Origin: Manihot esculenta
Lineage: Eukaryota > Streptophyta > Magnoliopsida > Malpighiales > Euphorbiaceae
DNA length: 64,000 nucleotides
Direction: 5' to 3'
Assembly (NCBI RefSeq): GCF_001659605.2
Contig: NC_035161.2
Location: forward strand, 6,782,190-6,846,189
The notes beneath the pieces are model-generated. The model ran no database searches. It was not told the DNA's origin and worked only from the letters and a program-made list of their open reading frames with translations. The translations under genes were made by a program, and so were the position numbers. Each line of letters opens with the position of its first letter. Within the stretch, counting starts at the first letter, position 1. Below are positions 45,640-58,600 of the stretch, piece after piece.

Positions 45640-46370
45640 CCTCTAATGATTTGGCTACTGATTAGAAGTATTGTCTGGTTGGGTGAGTATTAACTGATAA
45701 ACCAATTTTTGTTGTTTTTGAAAATATGATGGCAAGTGTTTGGACCCTAGGAAAAGGAATGACGTTGAAGAATTTGGACAATAACGTATACCTTTTTTAA
45801 TTTTTTCATGCCTATAATGTTGAGTCGATTGTATTGAATGGATCTTGGAATTTTTCCTAAAACCTGATTCTCTTGGAAGAACTAAAACCACATGAAAATC
45901 TTAAAATGGTGGAGTTGACTAGGATGGATATTTGGGCGCAAGTTCATAATTTGCGAAGCAAGTTCATAATTTGCGAAGCAAGTTCATGTCTAAGATGGTG
46001 GCACAGACAGTAGGCACCTATTTAGGGGAGTTCATCAAGTCTGACTCTACTAATTATACAAGTTTTGGAAGGAATATATGCATGTAAGGGCCAGTATTAA
46101 TGTTAGACAACCATTAAAGAGAAGAATGCAGTTGTCAAAGCGTGAGAATAATTGGTTCTGGGCAGATTTCAAGTACAAAAGGCTGCCAACATTTTGCTAT
46201 TTATGTAGTCTACTGGGGCATTCAGATTGATCTTGCTCAAAGTTATTTGACTTACCGCGTATTCCTCGTGACAAGTATCCATATGGGCCATGGATGCGTG
46301 CTCAACCAAAGAAACCTAAGCAAAAAGGTGCAAGATGGCTAAGAATAGAGGAGGATTATAGGGCTTAGAG
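45640..46370 (+). pseudogene. LINE ORF1 relic (DUF4283 and zinc knuckle)
   Basis: In shifting frames the sequence reads LTDKPIFVVFENMMASVWTL, GKGMTLKNLDNNVYLF, then VLNGSWNF and IWAQVHNL, the DUF4283 domain of plant LINE ORF1. Near 46185 comes LPTFCYLCSLLGHSD, a zinc-knuckle start, followed by PRIPRDKYPYGPWMRA. A 21-base duplication ('aagttcataatttgcgaagc') occurs at 45939-45980. Several stops are present. ORF1 proteins bind LINE RNA; this one is dead. Confidence 0.78.
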
Positions 46371-46840
46371 AATGGAAGAGGCAGCCGGGTTGAGTGGTGG
46401 AACAAGAGGTGGTGGTGTTGATTCCGACGGAGGATCCGATGAACTTTCGAAAGGTGGACTGGATAAGGTAGGTGCTCAATCTCAGGGTTTAGCAAATCAA
46501 ATTCAAAATTCAAAAAATAAAGATGTGGTGGAGGGTGTGGCTGATACAAGTCAAACTTTTGGAAAAACGACTGTAATAGGGGATAAGGATGAAGGGTCAA
46601 AGGAATTTGTTAGGGCGTACAAATGTTACTGTAGCCCAAGCTATCAATGATTTGGTGGATTCGCAGAACTCGGATCTTGTTGTTTTGAATGCTAAACGTA
46701 GGCGACAATAGGCCCCATATAGATGTAGATATGGATACTATAACGAGTTCGGAGGAGGAAAAAATGATTCCGGAGACAATGACTACTCAGTCAAAAAACG
46801 AGAATGGGACGGGTTCTGGATATCAGGCCCACCTAGGATT

Positions 46841-47088
46841 ATGAGTATATTAAGTTGGAATTGTCGTAGGATTAGGAACCCATAGACAATTCGGGTCCTG
46901 CGGAACCTAATTCATCAAAAGTTGTCCGATTTTATTTTTTCATGAAAACCATGATCCAGAAAGACAAAGTTTTCAAAGTCAGAGATAAGCTGGGTTTTAA
47001 AAGTGCTTATATTATGGACCCAATGGGTCATAGTGGCGGGCTAGTTTTATTCTAGAAAGACACTGAAGCTGTGCAATTAATTGGTTTT
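46841..47088 (+). pseudogene. LINE ORF2 endonuclease start, truncated
   Basis: MSILSWNCRRIRNP (46841) is the usual N-terminus of the plant L1 apurinic-type endonuclease (SILSWNCRGLGNP). A stop replaces the next residue and others follow. Truncated by B2 after about 80 codons. Confidence 0.8.
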
Positions 47089-49362
47089 TGTAATACCCGG
47101 CTAGACTCCGGTATTGGAATTCCTACCGTCCGGTGGAATCTCGGATGTCGGAGGCCTCTAGGAGGGTAAAATCATGTTTTCATAAAATGTTTTAATATGT
47201 TTTATGTTTTAATCAAGAAAGAAAATGAGTTTTTGCATGAAATAACCTTGGAGGAAAAACTCAGGTTCGGCCGCCGAACCTCAAGTTCGGCCGCCGAACA
47301 TTCAGGCGTTTCGGGTGTGCCTTAGGCCCCCGAAAGCATAAGTGAGGGAAACCAGGTTCGGCCGCCGAACATGGCATGCATGCGGAGGCACGTTTGGCCC
47401 CCGAATGTGGCTTGGCCAGCCACCTATAAAAGGGTCCCTTAGCCGAAAACGGGCGAGCTTTTCTCCCCATTTTCGGCCAAGGTGAGCTCTCCGCCATCCC
47501 TCGCCGATCTTGGGTTTCTTCCTTCCATTCTCCATGATTTTTCACAAGTTTTCACTTTGTTTTGAAGATTTTCGAGTATAAAGCAAGTTTTGGAGTTTTG
47601 AGGTTCAAGAAACTCAATCCCTCCCACCTCCGAGCTAGGGTCGTTTTCCTCTCGATCTTCAAGAGGTAAGGGCCGATCTTGAGCTCACTATATGTTTTAA
47701 ACAAGTTTTAAGTTGATTCATGGAGTAGAAATGCATGTTTAGGTTGTTTTGAGTTTATAGGTTTAATGTGTGTTTATGAGCAATGTGAGTATGTTTGATG
47801 TGTTATAGTTGGGGTTTAGGCTAGTTTGGGACCCCTATGAACTTGTATGCTTGATTGTGTATGATTGGGAGTGTTGTAGAATAGGTTTTTGCATGTTTAA
47901 AAGGTTTGGGAGGCGTTTGTGCATGTTGGAGCTGAGTTTCTGCCACTTTGGAGAAACTCAGGTTCGGCCGCCGAACCCGCTTATGGAAGCAGCCTTCGGC
48001 TGCCGAAACCTGCCCCTGAAAGAGGACTTTCGTCTCTGGAGGGCAGTTTCGGCCGCCGAAAGTGCCGCCGAACATGCATGAGTTTCGTCTCTGTCTGGGA
48101 GTTTCGGCCGCCGAAGGTGCCGCCGAACCTGCCTGACTTTCGGCTCTGGAGGGACTTTCGGCCACCGAACCTGCCGCCGAAAGTGCCCTGTTCAGTCTTC
48201 CTTTGCATGCTTTCCATGGATATTTTGAGGTGTTTTAAGGGGTTTTTGGGGAGTATTTTTAGAGTCATGTTCTAGTATGTATGGTCCCTCATTTGAGTCC
48301 ACCTATGTAGGTTCGGACCTGAGGAACCGATGACCCCAGCAGTGAGTTAGCTGCCTCAGTCATTGTTAGAGCTAGCTAAGGTGAGTACAATAAACTCTTA
48401 TCTTTTAAATAAATGAAAATCTTAGCATGAATCATGCATCACGGATGCCATGGGATATTTTAGGTTGTTGCATTAGAAATCACGAATATGTTGCATTGCA
48501 TAATATGTTGTTGATGTGGATGAATATTGGATGATCCTTTAGCCGCACTACGTTATGATATGATGTGGAAAGACCAGATGTGGCCTGCACTACGCCCCTG
48601 GCACTATGTAAAAGAAAGACCGGAAGTGGCCTGCACTACGCCCCCGGCATGATTGGATATGTTATGATATGTTATATATAAGAGAAAGACCAGATGTGGC
48701 CTGCACTACGCCCCTGGCACTATTGGATTCAGTAGTGGGCTATTGGTGACAAGTTCATCCTTGATGTGAATTGTTTGTGATATGTTGCATTTCATGAAAG
48801 CATGAAAAATAAATTGAATGTTATATTATTCTGCTCACTGGGCTCTAGTAGCTCACCCCTTTCCCCCTTATCCCCCAGGTTTGCAGGTGCAGGGTAGACC
48901 AGGAGGTCGGCAGGAGTAAAGTCTGATTTCATGTAATAGTTAGAAATTGTGGACATGATGAAATTGTAATGTAATGCCTTATGTAGTCATGATATGTAAT
49001 AATGATATTGAGGATTAGAGGTTGTGCTTGACCCTATGTGTATGGTTATCCCTTTTGATACATGATCTATAGAATGTTTTTATGATGTTTATGTTTAACC
49101 AAGCTTAATGTATGCATGTTGGGTTACCCCATTGGAGTATTTGATGAGAGCTCCAGTGTGTGGGTTATGTTATGTTATGAGTATTTTTACAGGTTGAGCT
49201 TGGTTTATGGAAAGAAAAAGTTCACAGGTTTTTGAGTATGTATGATCATGTACGGGAATTGACAGGTTCACAGGTTATATGTTAGGTTTGCTACGGGTCC
49301 CGGCAGCCTTAAGCCGATCTGGATCCTAGCGCCGGTAGCGGTCCGATTTCCGGGTCGTTACA
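47089..49362 (+). repeat. 5' LTR of B2
   Basis: 2274 bases, TGTAATACCC...GGGTCGTTACA, with TATA box at 47425-47432. The mid-LTR minisatellite (48560-48720) carries 'gaccagatgtggcctgcact' units instead of the 'accaggacccattctacg' units of B1. Confidence 0.93.
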
Positions 49363-49365
49363 GAG

Positions 49366-49379
49366 TGGTATCAGAGCCC
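49366..49379 (+). other. Primer-binding site of B2, tRNA-iMet
   Basis: TGGTATCAGAGCCC, three bases after the LTR end. Confidence 0.92.
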
Positions 49380-49632
49380 TAGGTTCATATGGTCGGACCT
49401 AGAGTGTCGGGCTCATAGATGTTATAGAAGGTCAAGCACAATAGGAAAGATCATGTCCACTAGGATAGGATGTGGAGTCCTGTCTTGTATAATGATGTGA
49501 AATGCCATGATAATATGCATGTGCATTAATGTTATGATTGTTATGTGATGTATGTGATGCGGGTTCATGTGGTGACACATGAACCATTTGATGCTAATGT
49601 TTGTGTGATTGTGCTGTTTTTCAGAAAACAGG

Positions 49633-52600
49633 ATGAGAGGAACTCGTCGATCTGTACGATTGACTGGAGTGTCACCTGAGGATGAGGGCATGAGCGCCCG
49701 TCCTCCTGCATTGCCTAGGGCAATGTCTAGTAGGTCTAGTAGAGAAAGAGCAGTAAGAGACCCTAGAAGGTCTCTGGATCTGCGTACAAGCAGATCAGTG
49801 AGGGGAACAGTTCAGGGAGGAATGTCAGAGGACATGGGGGATGATATGGATGTAGAGCAGAGGAGAGATGGCAGTCTGGGAGTTAGCATGTCAGAAGAGG
49901 GAATGGGAGAGTCCCAAGGAGGCACTCAGGCCTCGGGATTTGTTCAGCCACCCCACTACCCGCACTTCTCACAGAGTCCCGGGTATTCGATGGGAGGTAC
50001 ATCGGATTACCCTAGCTTTACCCCTTATCCCACACACATGCCATACCCACCCTACTACCCACCATACCCTCAGTACCCAATGTATCCACCCCCACCCTAC
50101 TATCCAAATCCAGCTAACCCTACCTCAGAAAATGTTGCACCTCCTCCACCATCAGCAGAACCCACAGTTCCAGTAATACATATACCTAAGCCTAGCTCAT
50201 CTGGTGGGAGCAAGGTCAAGATGACCGACTACATGAAGCTGGGTGCTCCCCAGTTTGAAACCGGTGATGACCCGTTTGTGTATCTTGAGAGGGTCAAAAC
50301 AATTACAGATGAGATAGGAGCTGATGACAGCAGAGCCATTCAGATGGCTGGGTTCACACTCAAATGCAAAAAGGCCCGTGAGTGGTTTAAGAACTATATG
50401 AGCCCGAGGTTGGACGGCCTATCATGGGAGGAGTTTGCAAATGAATTTGCAGGATGGGCTTTTCCTGACAGTTCAAGAGAATTGAAGATGATTGAGTTTG
50501 AACAGTTAAGGCAGACAGAGGAAATGAGTGTAGATGAGTACACCGACAGATTCTTAGAGCTGTTGCCGTTTGCAGGGTAAACTCTTGACACAGACCAGAA
50601 GAAGTCAAGGAGGTATATCATGAAACTTCACTCCAGGTATTCCTCCTTGATCCAGTCCGCAGATAGGGAGAGCTTCCATGCCATAGTGGATATGGCTAGG
50701 AGGATGGAGGCTAGTGCTATCATCGAGGGGAAAGTCAAGCAGTCAGTGGCACAGCCTTCTGGTTCTAAGACCCCAGGCTCTTCTTCCATGAGTGCAGCAG
50801 CTTCAGGTAGTAAAAAGTGGGACAGAGGCCCCAGGAAGTCTAAGAAGAACAAGTTCTGGAACAAGGTTAAGTCCAGTCTGGGATTTGGAGGTGGCTCAAG
50901 CTCTGGTGTGGATAATGCAGTTTGTGCAAGGTGTGGTAAGCCACACAAGGGAGTATGTTGGTTTGGGACGACAGCCTGTTTCAGGTGAGGTCAGGAGGGA
51001 CATATGGCTCGAGAGTGTCTAAGAGCAGTTCCGATGGCTCAGTCCCAGCAGACAGCTTCAGGTAGTGTAGGGCAGCCAGTAGCTCCAACCACGACTCAGG
51101 CCACTGGCAGAGGCAGAGGGAGAGGGTCAGCCTCTTCTTCAGCGGGTTTCAGAGGTGAAGGTCCATCAGCTCCAGCGCGGATCTTCACAATGACTCAGCA
51201 GGAGGCAGATGCATCTAACACCGTGGTGGCAGGTAACTTAGTCATTGGTTGTTCAGATGTGTATGCCTTGATGGACCCTGGTGCATCTCATTCTTTTATT
51301 GCACCGAGAGCCGTTGAGAGGTTGGGATTAATGATCTCTGGGTTAGAGTGTCCTCTCTGGGTCAGTGGACCTAAGTGTGATCCATCAGTGGCAGAGTCAG
51401 TCTACCAGTACAGTCCTGTGTTTGTTGAGGGAAGATGCTTGTCCGCCGACCTTGTGGTTCTAGACTTGACAGATTTTGACGTCATTCTAGGGATGGACTG
51501 GTTATCTACCCATGGTGCCACCTTGGACTGCAGGGACAAGGTAGTCAGGTTCAAAGGTCAGGATGGGTCAGAGGTTGTCTTCAGAGGAGATAGGAGGGGT
51601 ACACCTAGAGGTCTGATATCAGCTCTTCAGGCTCGTAGGTTGCTTAGGAGGGGATGTCAGGGGTATTTGGCTCATGTGAGAGAGCTTAGCAGTCAGGTTA
51701 GAGAGCCCGCCTCGGTGCCAGTGGTCAGAGAGTTCTTAGATGTCTTCCCAGACGAGCTGCCAGGTTTACCACTTGCTAGGAAGATAGAGTTCGAGATAGA
51801 ATTGATGCCTGGAACCAGACCGATCTCTATCCCTCCCTACAGGATGGCTCCAGCTGAGTTGAAGGAATTGAAAGAACAGTTGCAAGAGCTGGTAGACAAG
51901 GGCTTCATCCGACCGACTACCTCACCCTGGGGTGCTCCAGTTTTATTTGTGAGAAAGAAGGATGGATCCCTCAGACTTTGTATCGACTACAGGCAGTTGA
52001 ACAAAGTCACTACCAAAAACAGGTACCCTTTGCCAAGGATCGATGATCTATTCGACCAGCTAGCAGGAGCGGGTTGTTTCTCCAAAATAGATCTGAGATC
52101 TGGGTACCATCAGCTGAGGATAAGAGAGGAAGATGTGCCAAAGACAGCTTTCAGGACCAGATATGGGCATTTTGAGTTCTTTGTAATGCCGTTCGGGTTA
52201 ACCAATGCCCCTGCAGCATTCATGGATCTCATGAACAGAGTGTTTAGCCAATACCTGGATCACTTTGTTATTGTCTTCATAGATGATATCTTAGTGTATT
52301 CCAGGAATGCAGAGGAGCATGCCCATCATCTGAAGTCGGTTTTGCAGACCTTGAGGGAACATGGCTTATACGCCAAGTTCTCCAAGTGTGAGCTCTGGCT
52401 GAGGAGCATCTCATTCTTGGGGCATGTTGTATCGGAAAATGGAATAGAGGTGGACCCCAAGAAGGTAGAAGCTGTGGCTAACTGGCCTAGACCCACTTCA
52501 GTGTCAGAGATCAGAAGTTTCTTGGGTTTGGCAGGTTACTACAGGAGGTTCGTTCAGGACTTCTCGAAAATTGCAGCTCCTCTGACCAGATTGACCAGGA

Positions 52601-53151
52601 AGAATCAGAAGTTTGTGTGGACCGACCAATGCGAAGAGAGTTTTGAAGAGCTAAAGAAGAGGTTAACGTCAGCACCAGTGTTAGCTTTGCCAGCTAGTAG
52701 TGAGGACTTCACAGTGTTCTGTGATGCATCCCGAGTGGATTTGGGTTGTTTGCTAATGCAGAATGAAAGGGTGATTGCTTATGCTTCTAGGCAGCTAAAG
52801 AAGCATGAGTTGAATTACCCCACACATGACCTGGAAATGGCAGTAGTAATCTTTGCACTCAAGATGTGGAGGCATTACCTCTATGGGGTTAAATGTGAGA
52901 TCTTCACAGATCATAAGAGCCTGCAGTACATCCTGAGTCAAAGAGATTTGAACTTGAGACAAAGAAGATGGGTAGAGCTGCTGAGTGACTATGATTGCAA
53001 GATTCAGTATCATCCGGGTAAGGCGAATGTAGTGGCAGACGCCCTAAGCCGGAAATCACTAGGCAGTCTATCCCACATCACGGCAGAAAGGAGACCAGTG
53101 GTGAAGGAGTTTTACAAGCTCATTGATGAAGGTCTACAGTTGGAGTTGTCT
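49633..53151 (+). pseudogene. B2 gag-pol, two stops, truncated by B3
   Basis: Start MRGTRRSVRL at 49633 after TTTTTCAG. Capsid about 50210-50720; TAA at 50578 where B1 has CAA and B3 has CAG. A zinc-knuckle region is broken by TGA at 50986 in place of a cysteine codon (CFRCG becomes CFR-stop), which also removes a zinc ligand. Protease MDPGAS (51271), RT with FIDDILVYS (52276) and RNase H starting FCDAS (52717), ending about residue 1170 where the B3 LTR starts. Integrase is absent within the window. Confidence 0.93.
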
Positions 53152-55388
53152 TGTAATACCCGGCTAGACTCCGGTATCGGAATCCCTACCGTCCGGTGGG
53201 ACCTCTGATGTCGGAAACCTCTAGAAGGGTAAAACTATGATTTTTATGAAATGTTTTCATGTATTTCATGTTTTTAAGTAAGAATTAAATGAGTTTTTGC
53301 ATGAATGTAGCTTGAAGGAAAACCCAGGTTCGGCCGCCGAACTTGACTTTCGGCTGCCGAACATGCATGTGATTAGGAGGCACGTTAGGCCCCCGAAAGC
53401 ATGAGTGAGGGAAGTGCAGGTTCGGCCGCCGAACCTTATGTTCGGCCGCCGAACATTGCATGGATACGGAGGCACATTCGGCCCCCGAACGTGGCCTGGC
53501 CAGCCACATATAAAAAGGGTCCCTTTGGTCCGCACGGGTGAGCTTTTTCTCTCCCATTGTCGGCCAAGGTGAGTCTCCGCCGCTCCTCCCTCAATCTTGA
53601 ATGTTTTCCCTAGATCTTTCATGGTTTTCACGAGTTTTAACTTCCATTTTGAAGATTTGTGAGCTAAGGGCAAGTTTTGGGTACTTGGAGGTTCAAAGAG
53701 CTCAATCTCTCCATCTCCAAGCTAGGATCGCCTTTCCTCTCGATCTTCAAGAGGTAAGCTTCGATCTATGCTTCTTTTATGTTTTACGAAAGTTTTATGC
53801 AAGTTGATGGGGTAGAATGCATGTTTAGGCTTGTTGTTAGGTTTATGAGCTTATGGGTTGTGATGCTTTGATGAACAATGTATGTTGATGTTTGTGTGTT
53901 TGAAGTGTTGTAGTTGGGGTATATTATAGTTTGAGACCCCTAGGTGTGATGTATGATGTGTTTGCATGTGTAGAAACAAGTTTATGCATGTTTTGAGGTG
54001 TTTTGGAGGCTGAGGACACAAGGGAGCCAAGTTTCTGCCCTTCGGCAGAAACTCAGGTTCGGCCGCCGAAGTGACTTTCGGCCGCCGAACCCCCTTGTGG
54101 AGGCAGTTTCGGCTGCCGAAGCCTGCCCCCGAAACTCAAGTTTCGTCTCTGTCTGGGAGGTTCGGCCGCCGAAAGTGCCGCCGAACCTGCATGACTTTCG
54201 GCTGCACAGGGACTTTCGGCCGCCGAACCTGCCGCCGAAAGTGCCATGTTCAGCCATTCCTTGCATGTTTTCATGTGATGTTTTCAGGATGTTTTAGGGG
54301 GTTTTTGGGGAGTATTTTAGAGTCATATTCAGGTATGTTTGGTCCCTCATTTGAGTCCACCTGTGTAGGTTCGGACCCGAGGAACCGAGGCCCCCAGCAG
54401 TGAGCCAGCTGCTTCAGAGTCTCTTCAGAGCCAGCCAGAGGTGAGTGGAATAAACTTTAAGTTTTAAAGCAAATCAATGAAATGTTTTAGCATGATTCAC
54501 GCATCATGAATGCCATGAGATATATTAGGTTGTTTTCATTAGAATTCACGAATATGTTGCATTGCATACTTTGTTGTTGATGTGGATGAACGTTGAATGA
54601 TCCATTAGCCCTTTATGTTATGATAGCCTATGTGAGTCCAGGTGTGCCTGCTACGGCTCTACGCCCCTGGCACTATGATTGATTATGGTAGTCCGGGTGT
54701 GCCTGCTACGGCTCTACGCCCCCGGCATGTATAAGTAAGAAAGATAGGGGCTAATTGGTGACAAGTTCATCCTTGTTGTGAAATGTTTGTGTTATGGCGC
54801 ATACATGAGAGCATGAATTAAATTGATGTTTTATTATTCTGCTCACTGGGCTCTAGTAGCTCACCCCACTCCCTTTATCCCCAGAGTTGCAGGTACAGGA
54901 TAGATCGGGAAGTCGGCTAGAGTGAAGTTAAGTCATGTATGATGTAATAGATAGTAGTGGACATGAATATGATGTAATGAGTATTTATGACTATGTTAAT
55001 GTAATGAAAGAGTAATGTATAGTTATGTAATGATGATGATGATTGAGGATTAGTATGTGCTTGACCCTATGTTTATGGTTATCCCCTTGACACATGATCT
55101 ATAGAAATGTTTTTATGATGTATTTGATAGTCCAAGCTTATCGAATGATGAAATACCCCATTGGAGCATTTAATGAGGACTCCAGTGGTGGTTATGTTAT
55201 TAGATGTGCACATGTTCAGGTTAAGCTTGGAAAAGGAAAGAAAAAGTTTACAGTTTTATGTATGTTGTTGATCATGTATGGGATATTACAGGTTACAGGA
55301 GGTATGTTTGGCTTGCTACGGGTCCCGGCGGCCTTAAGCCGATCTGGATCCTAGCGCCGGTAACGGGTCGGATTTCCGGGTCGTTACA
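53152..55388 (+). repeat. 5' LTR of B3
   Basis: 2237 bases, same ends as B1 and B2; TATA at about 53509-53516 (ATATAAAAAGG). Its minisatellite (54630-54730) has only two units of a third type ('gtgtgcctgctacggctcta'). Confidence 0.93.
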
Positions 55389-55391
55389 GAG

Positions 55392-55405
55392 TGGTATCAG
55401 AGCCC
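55392..55405 (+). other. Primer-binding site of B3, tRNA-iMet
   Basis: TGGTATCAGAGCCC, three bases after the LTR end. Confidence 0.92.
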
Positions 55406-55659
55406 TAGGTTCATATGGTCGGACCTAGAGTGTCGGGCTCATAGAGGTTATAGAAGGTCAAGCACACTAGGAAAAATCATGTCCACTAGGATAGGATGTA
55501 GAGTCCTGTCTATATGATGATATGATATGCCATGATGATATGCATGTGCATAAATGCTATGATATGATGCTATGTATGTGATGAGGGTTCATGTGTTTCC
55601 ACATGAACCACATGATGCTAATGATTGTTTATGCTATGTGCTGTTTTTCAGAAGATAGA

Positions 55660-58600
55660 ATGAGAGGAACTCGTCGATCTGCACGATTGACTGGAGTGCC
55701 ACCTCAGGACGAGGGCACTGATGCCCGTCCTTCAGCTTTGCCTAGGGCAATGTCCAGTAGGTCCAACAGAGACAGAGTAGCTAGAGACCCTAGAAGGTCT
55801 TTGGATCTGGGTAGAAGCAGATCAGTAAGGGGAACAGTGCAGGGAGGAATGTCTGAGGATATGGAGGTAGATCAGAGGAGGGATGGCAACCTTGGTGTGA
55901 GCATGCCGGAAGAGGGCATGGGAGAATCAGAAGGAGGCGCTCAGGCCTCGAGTTATGTCCAGCCACATCACTACCCACCCTATTCACACCATCCAGGGTA
56001 TTCGATGGGAGGTACATCGGATAACCCCAGTTTTAGCCCTTATCCTCCACATATGCCATACCCACCTTACTACCCACCATACTCTCAGTATCCCATGTAC
56101 CCACCTCCACCTCCCTATACCAGTACAGCAAACCCTACCCCAGGGGATGTTGCACCTCCACCACCACCAGTACCTACTGTCCCGGAAACACAAGTACCCA
56201 AACCTACCTCATCTGGAGGGAGCAAGGTCAAGATGACCGATTACATGAAGTTGGGTGCTCCTCAGTACAGAGCAGGTGATGACCCATTTGAGTATCTGAA
56301 CAGGGTCAAGACTATTACAGATGAGATAGGGGCTGATGACAGTAGAGCCATTCAGATGGCTGGGTTCACACTGGAGTGCAAGAAGGCACGTGGTTGGTTT
56401 AAGAACTATGTGAACCCGAGAGCGGACAGTATGTCCTGGGAGGAGTTCGCAAATGAGTTTGCAGGATGGGCTTTCCCTGAGAGCTCTAGAGAGCAGAAGA
56501 TAATAGAATTCGAACAGTTGAGGCAGACTGAACAGATGAGTGTGGAGGAGTACACAGACAGGTTCCTGGAGTTGTTGCCATATGCTGGGCAGAATTTAGA
56601 CACAGATCAAAAGAAGTCAAGTAGATATATTATGAGGCTGCACTCCAGGTATTCCTCTTTGATACAGTCAGCAGAGAGGGAGAGTTTCCATGCCATAGTG
56701 GATATGGCTAGGAGAATGGAGGCTTGTGCTATCGTTGAGGGGAAGGTAAAACAGTCAGTGGCACAGTCTTCTGGTTCCAAGACCCCAGGTGGGGAAAGGA
56801 TAGACTCTTCTTCTCTGAGTGCAGCAGTTGCAGGCAGTAAGAAGTGGGACAGAGGCCACAGAAAATCTAAGAAGAATAAGTTCTGGAACAAGATCAAGTC
56901 AGGTCTGGGTTTAGGCAGTGGCTCAAGCTCTGGCGCAGAGGTTACAGCATGTATGAGATGTGGGAGACCACACAAAGGAGTATGTCTGGCAGGGACAAAC
57001 ACATGTTTCAGATGTGGACAGGCGGGTCATCTGGCTCGGGATTGTCCTAGAGCAGCCTTTGCAGCACCGTCTCAGCAGACAGCCTCCGGCAGTGTGGTGC
57101 AGCCAGTAGCTCCAGCCGCAACACAGGCCAGTGGCAGAGGCAGAGGGAGAGGGTCAGCCTCTTCATCAGCAGGATACAGAGGTGAAGGTCCATCAGCTCC
57201 GGCACGGATCTTCACTATGACTCAGCAGGAGGCCAACACATCCAACACCGTGGTGGCAGGTAATCTCATCATTGGTTGTTCTGATGTGTATGCCTTAATG
57301 GACCCGGGTGCATCTCATTCTTTTGTTGCTCCGAGAGTCGTGGAGAGGGTAGGATTGATGGTCTCTGGGTTAGAGTGTCCCCTATGGGTCAGTGGACCCA
57401 AGTGTGACCCGTCAGTGGCAGAGGCAGTCTGCCAATGTAGTCCAGTTTTCATAGAGGGAAGATGCCTTTCCGCCGACCTCGTGGTTCTAGATTTGACAGA
57501 TTTTGACGTCATTCTAGGGATGGATTGGTTATCGACCCATGGTGCTACCTTGGACTGTAGAGACAAGGTAGTCAGATTCAGAGATCAGGATGGGTCAGAG
57601 GTCGTCTTCAGAGGAGACAAGAGGGGTACACCTAGAGGTCTGATCTCAGCTCTTCAGGCTCGTAGGTTGCTTAGGAGGGGATGTCAGGGGTTTCTAGCTC
57701 ATGTGAGGGAGTTAGATAGTCATGTCAGAGAGCCCGCCTCAGTGCCTGTGGTGAGTGAGTTCTTAGATGTTTTCCCAGACGAACTGCCAGGGTTACCACC
57801 TGCTAGGGAGATAGAGTTCGAGATTGAGTTAATGCCTGGTACCAGACCGATCTCTATCCCTCCCTACAGGATGGCACCAGCTGAATTGAAAGAACTGAAG
57901 GAACAGTTGCAAGAACTGGTAGATAAGGGTTTCATCCGACCGAGTACTTCACCTTGGGGTGCTCCGGTTTTGTTTGTGAGGAAGAAGGATGGATCCCTCA
58001 GACTTTGTATCGACTACAGACAGTTGAACAAGGTCACTACCAAGAATAAGTACCCTTTGCCGAGGATCGACGATCTATTCGACCAGCTAGCAGGAGCAGG
58101 TTGTTTCTCCAAAATAGATCTGAGATCAGGGTACCATCAGTTGAGGATAAGGAATGAAGATGTACCGAAGACAGCTTTCAGGACCAGGTATGGGCACTAT
58201 GAGTTCCTTGTGATGCCGTTTGGGTTGACCAACGCCCCTGCAGCATTCATGGACCTCATGAACAGAGTATTCAGTCAGTATCTGGATCACTTCGTTATTG
58301 TCTTCATAGATGATATCTTGGTGTATTCCAGAAATGCAGAGGAGCATGCCCATCACCTGAGGACAGTTTTGCAGACCTTGAGAGAGCATGGCTTGTATGC
58401 CAAGTTCTCCAAGTGTGAGTTTTGGCTTAGGAGCATATCATTCTTGGGGCACATTGTGTCAGAACAGGGTATTGAAGTAGACCCCAAGAAGGTAGAGGCT
58501 GTAGCTAACTGGCCTAGACCCACCACAGTGACCGAGATCAAGAGTTTTCTGGGTTTAGCAGGTTACTACAGGAGGTTCGTTCAGGACTTCTCAAAGATTG

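Larger units (their letters stand above)
45400..47088 (+). mobile_element. L1-type LINE relic, cut by B2
   Basis: A pyrimidine-rich 5' end is followed by an ORF1 relic (45520-46400) and the start of an endonuclease (46841-47088). At 47089 the Tekay element B2 begins. The preceding GTTTT (47084-47088) is the expected target duplication, whose partner lies beyond the window. The rest of ORF2 would be to the right of the whole insertion stack. Confidence 0.8.
47089..53151 (+). mobile_element. Tekay/Del-type element B2 (5' part), cut by B3
   Basis: 5' LTR 47089-49362, tRNA-iMet primer site, and gag-pol to the end of RNase H, where B3 enters at 53152. Same family as B1. The remaining pol and 3' LTR must lie right of the window. 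The TGTCT at 53147-53151 should recur after B3 if it is the target duplication. Confidence 0.93.
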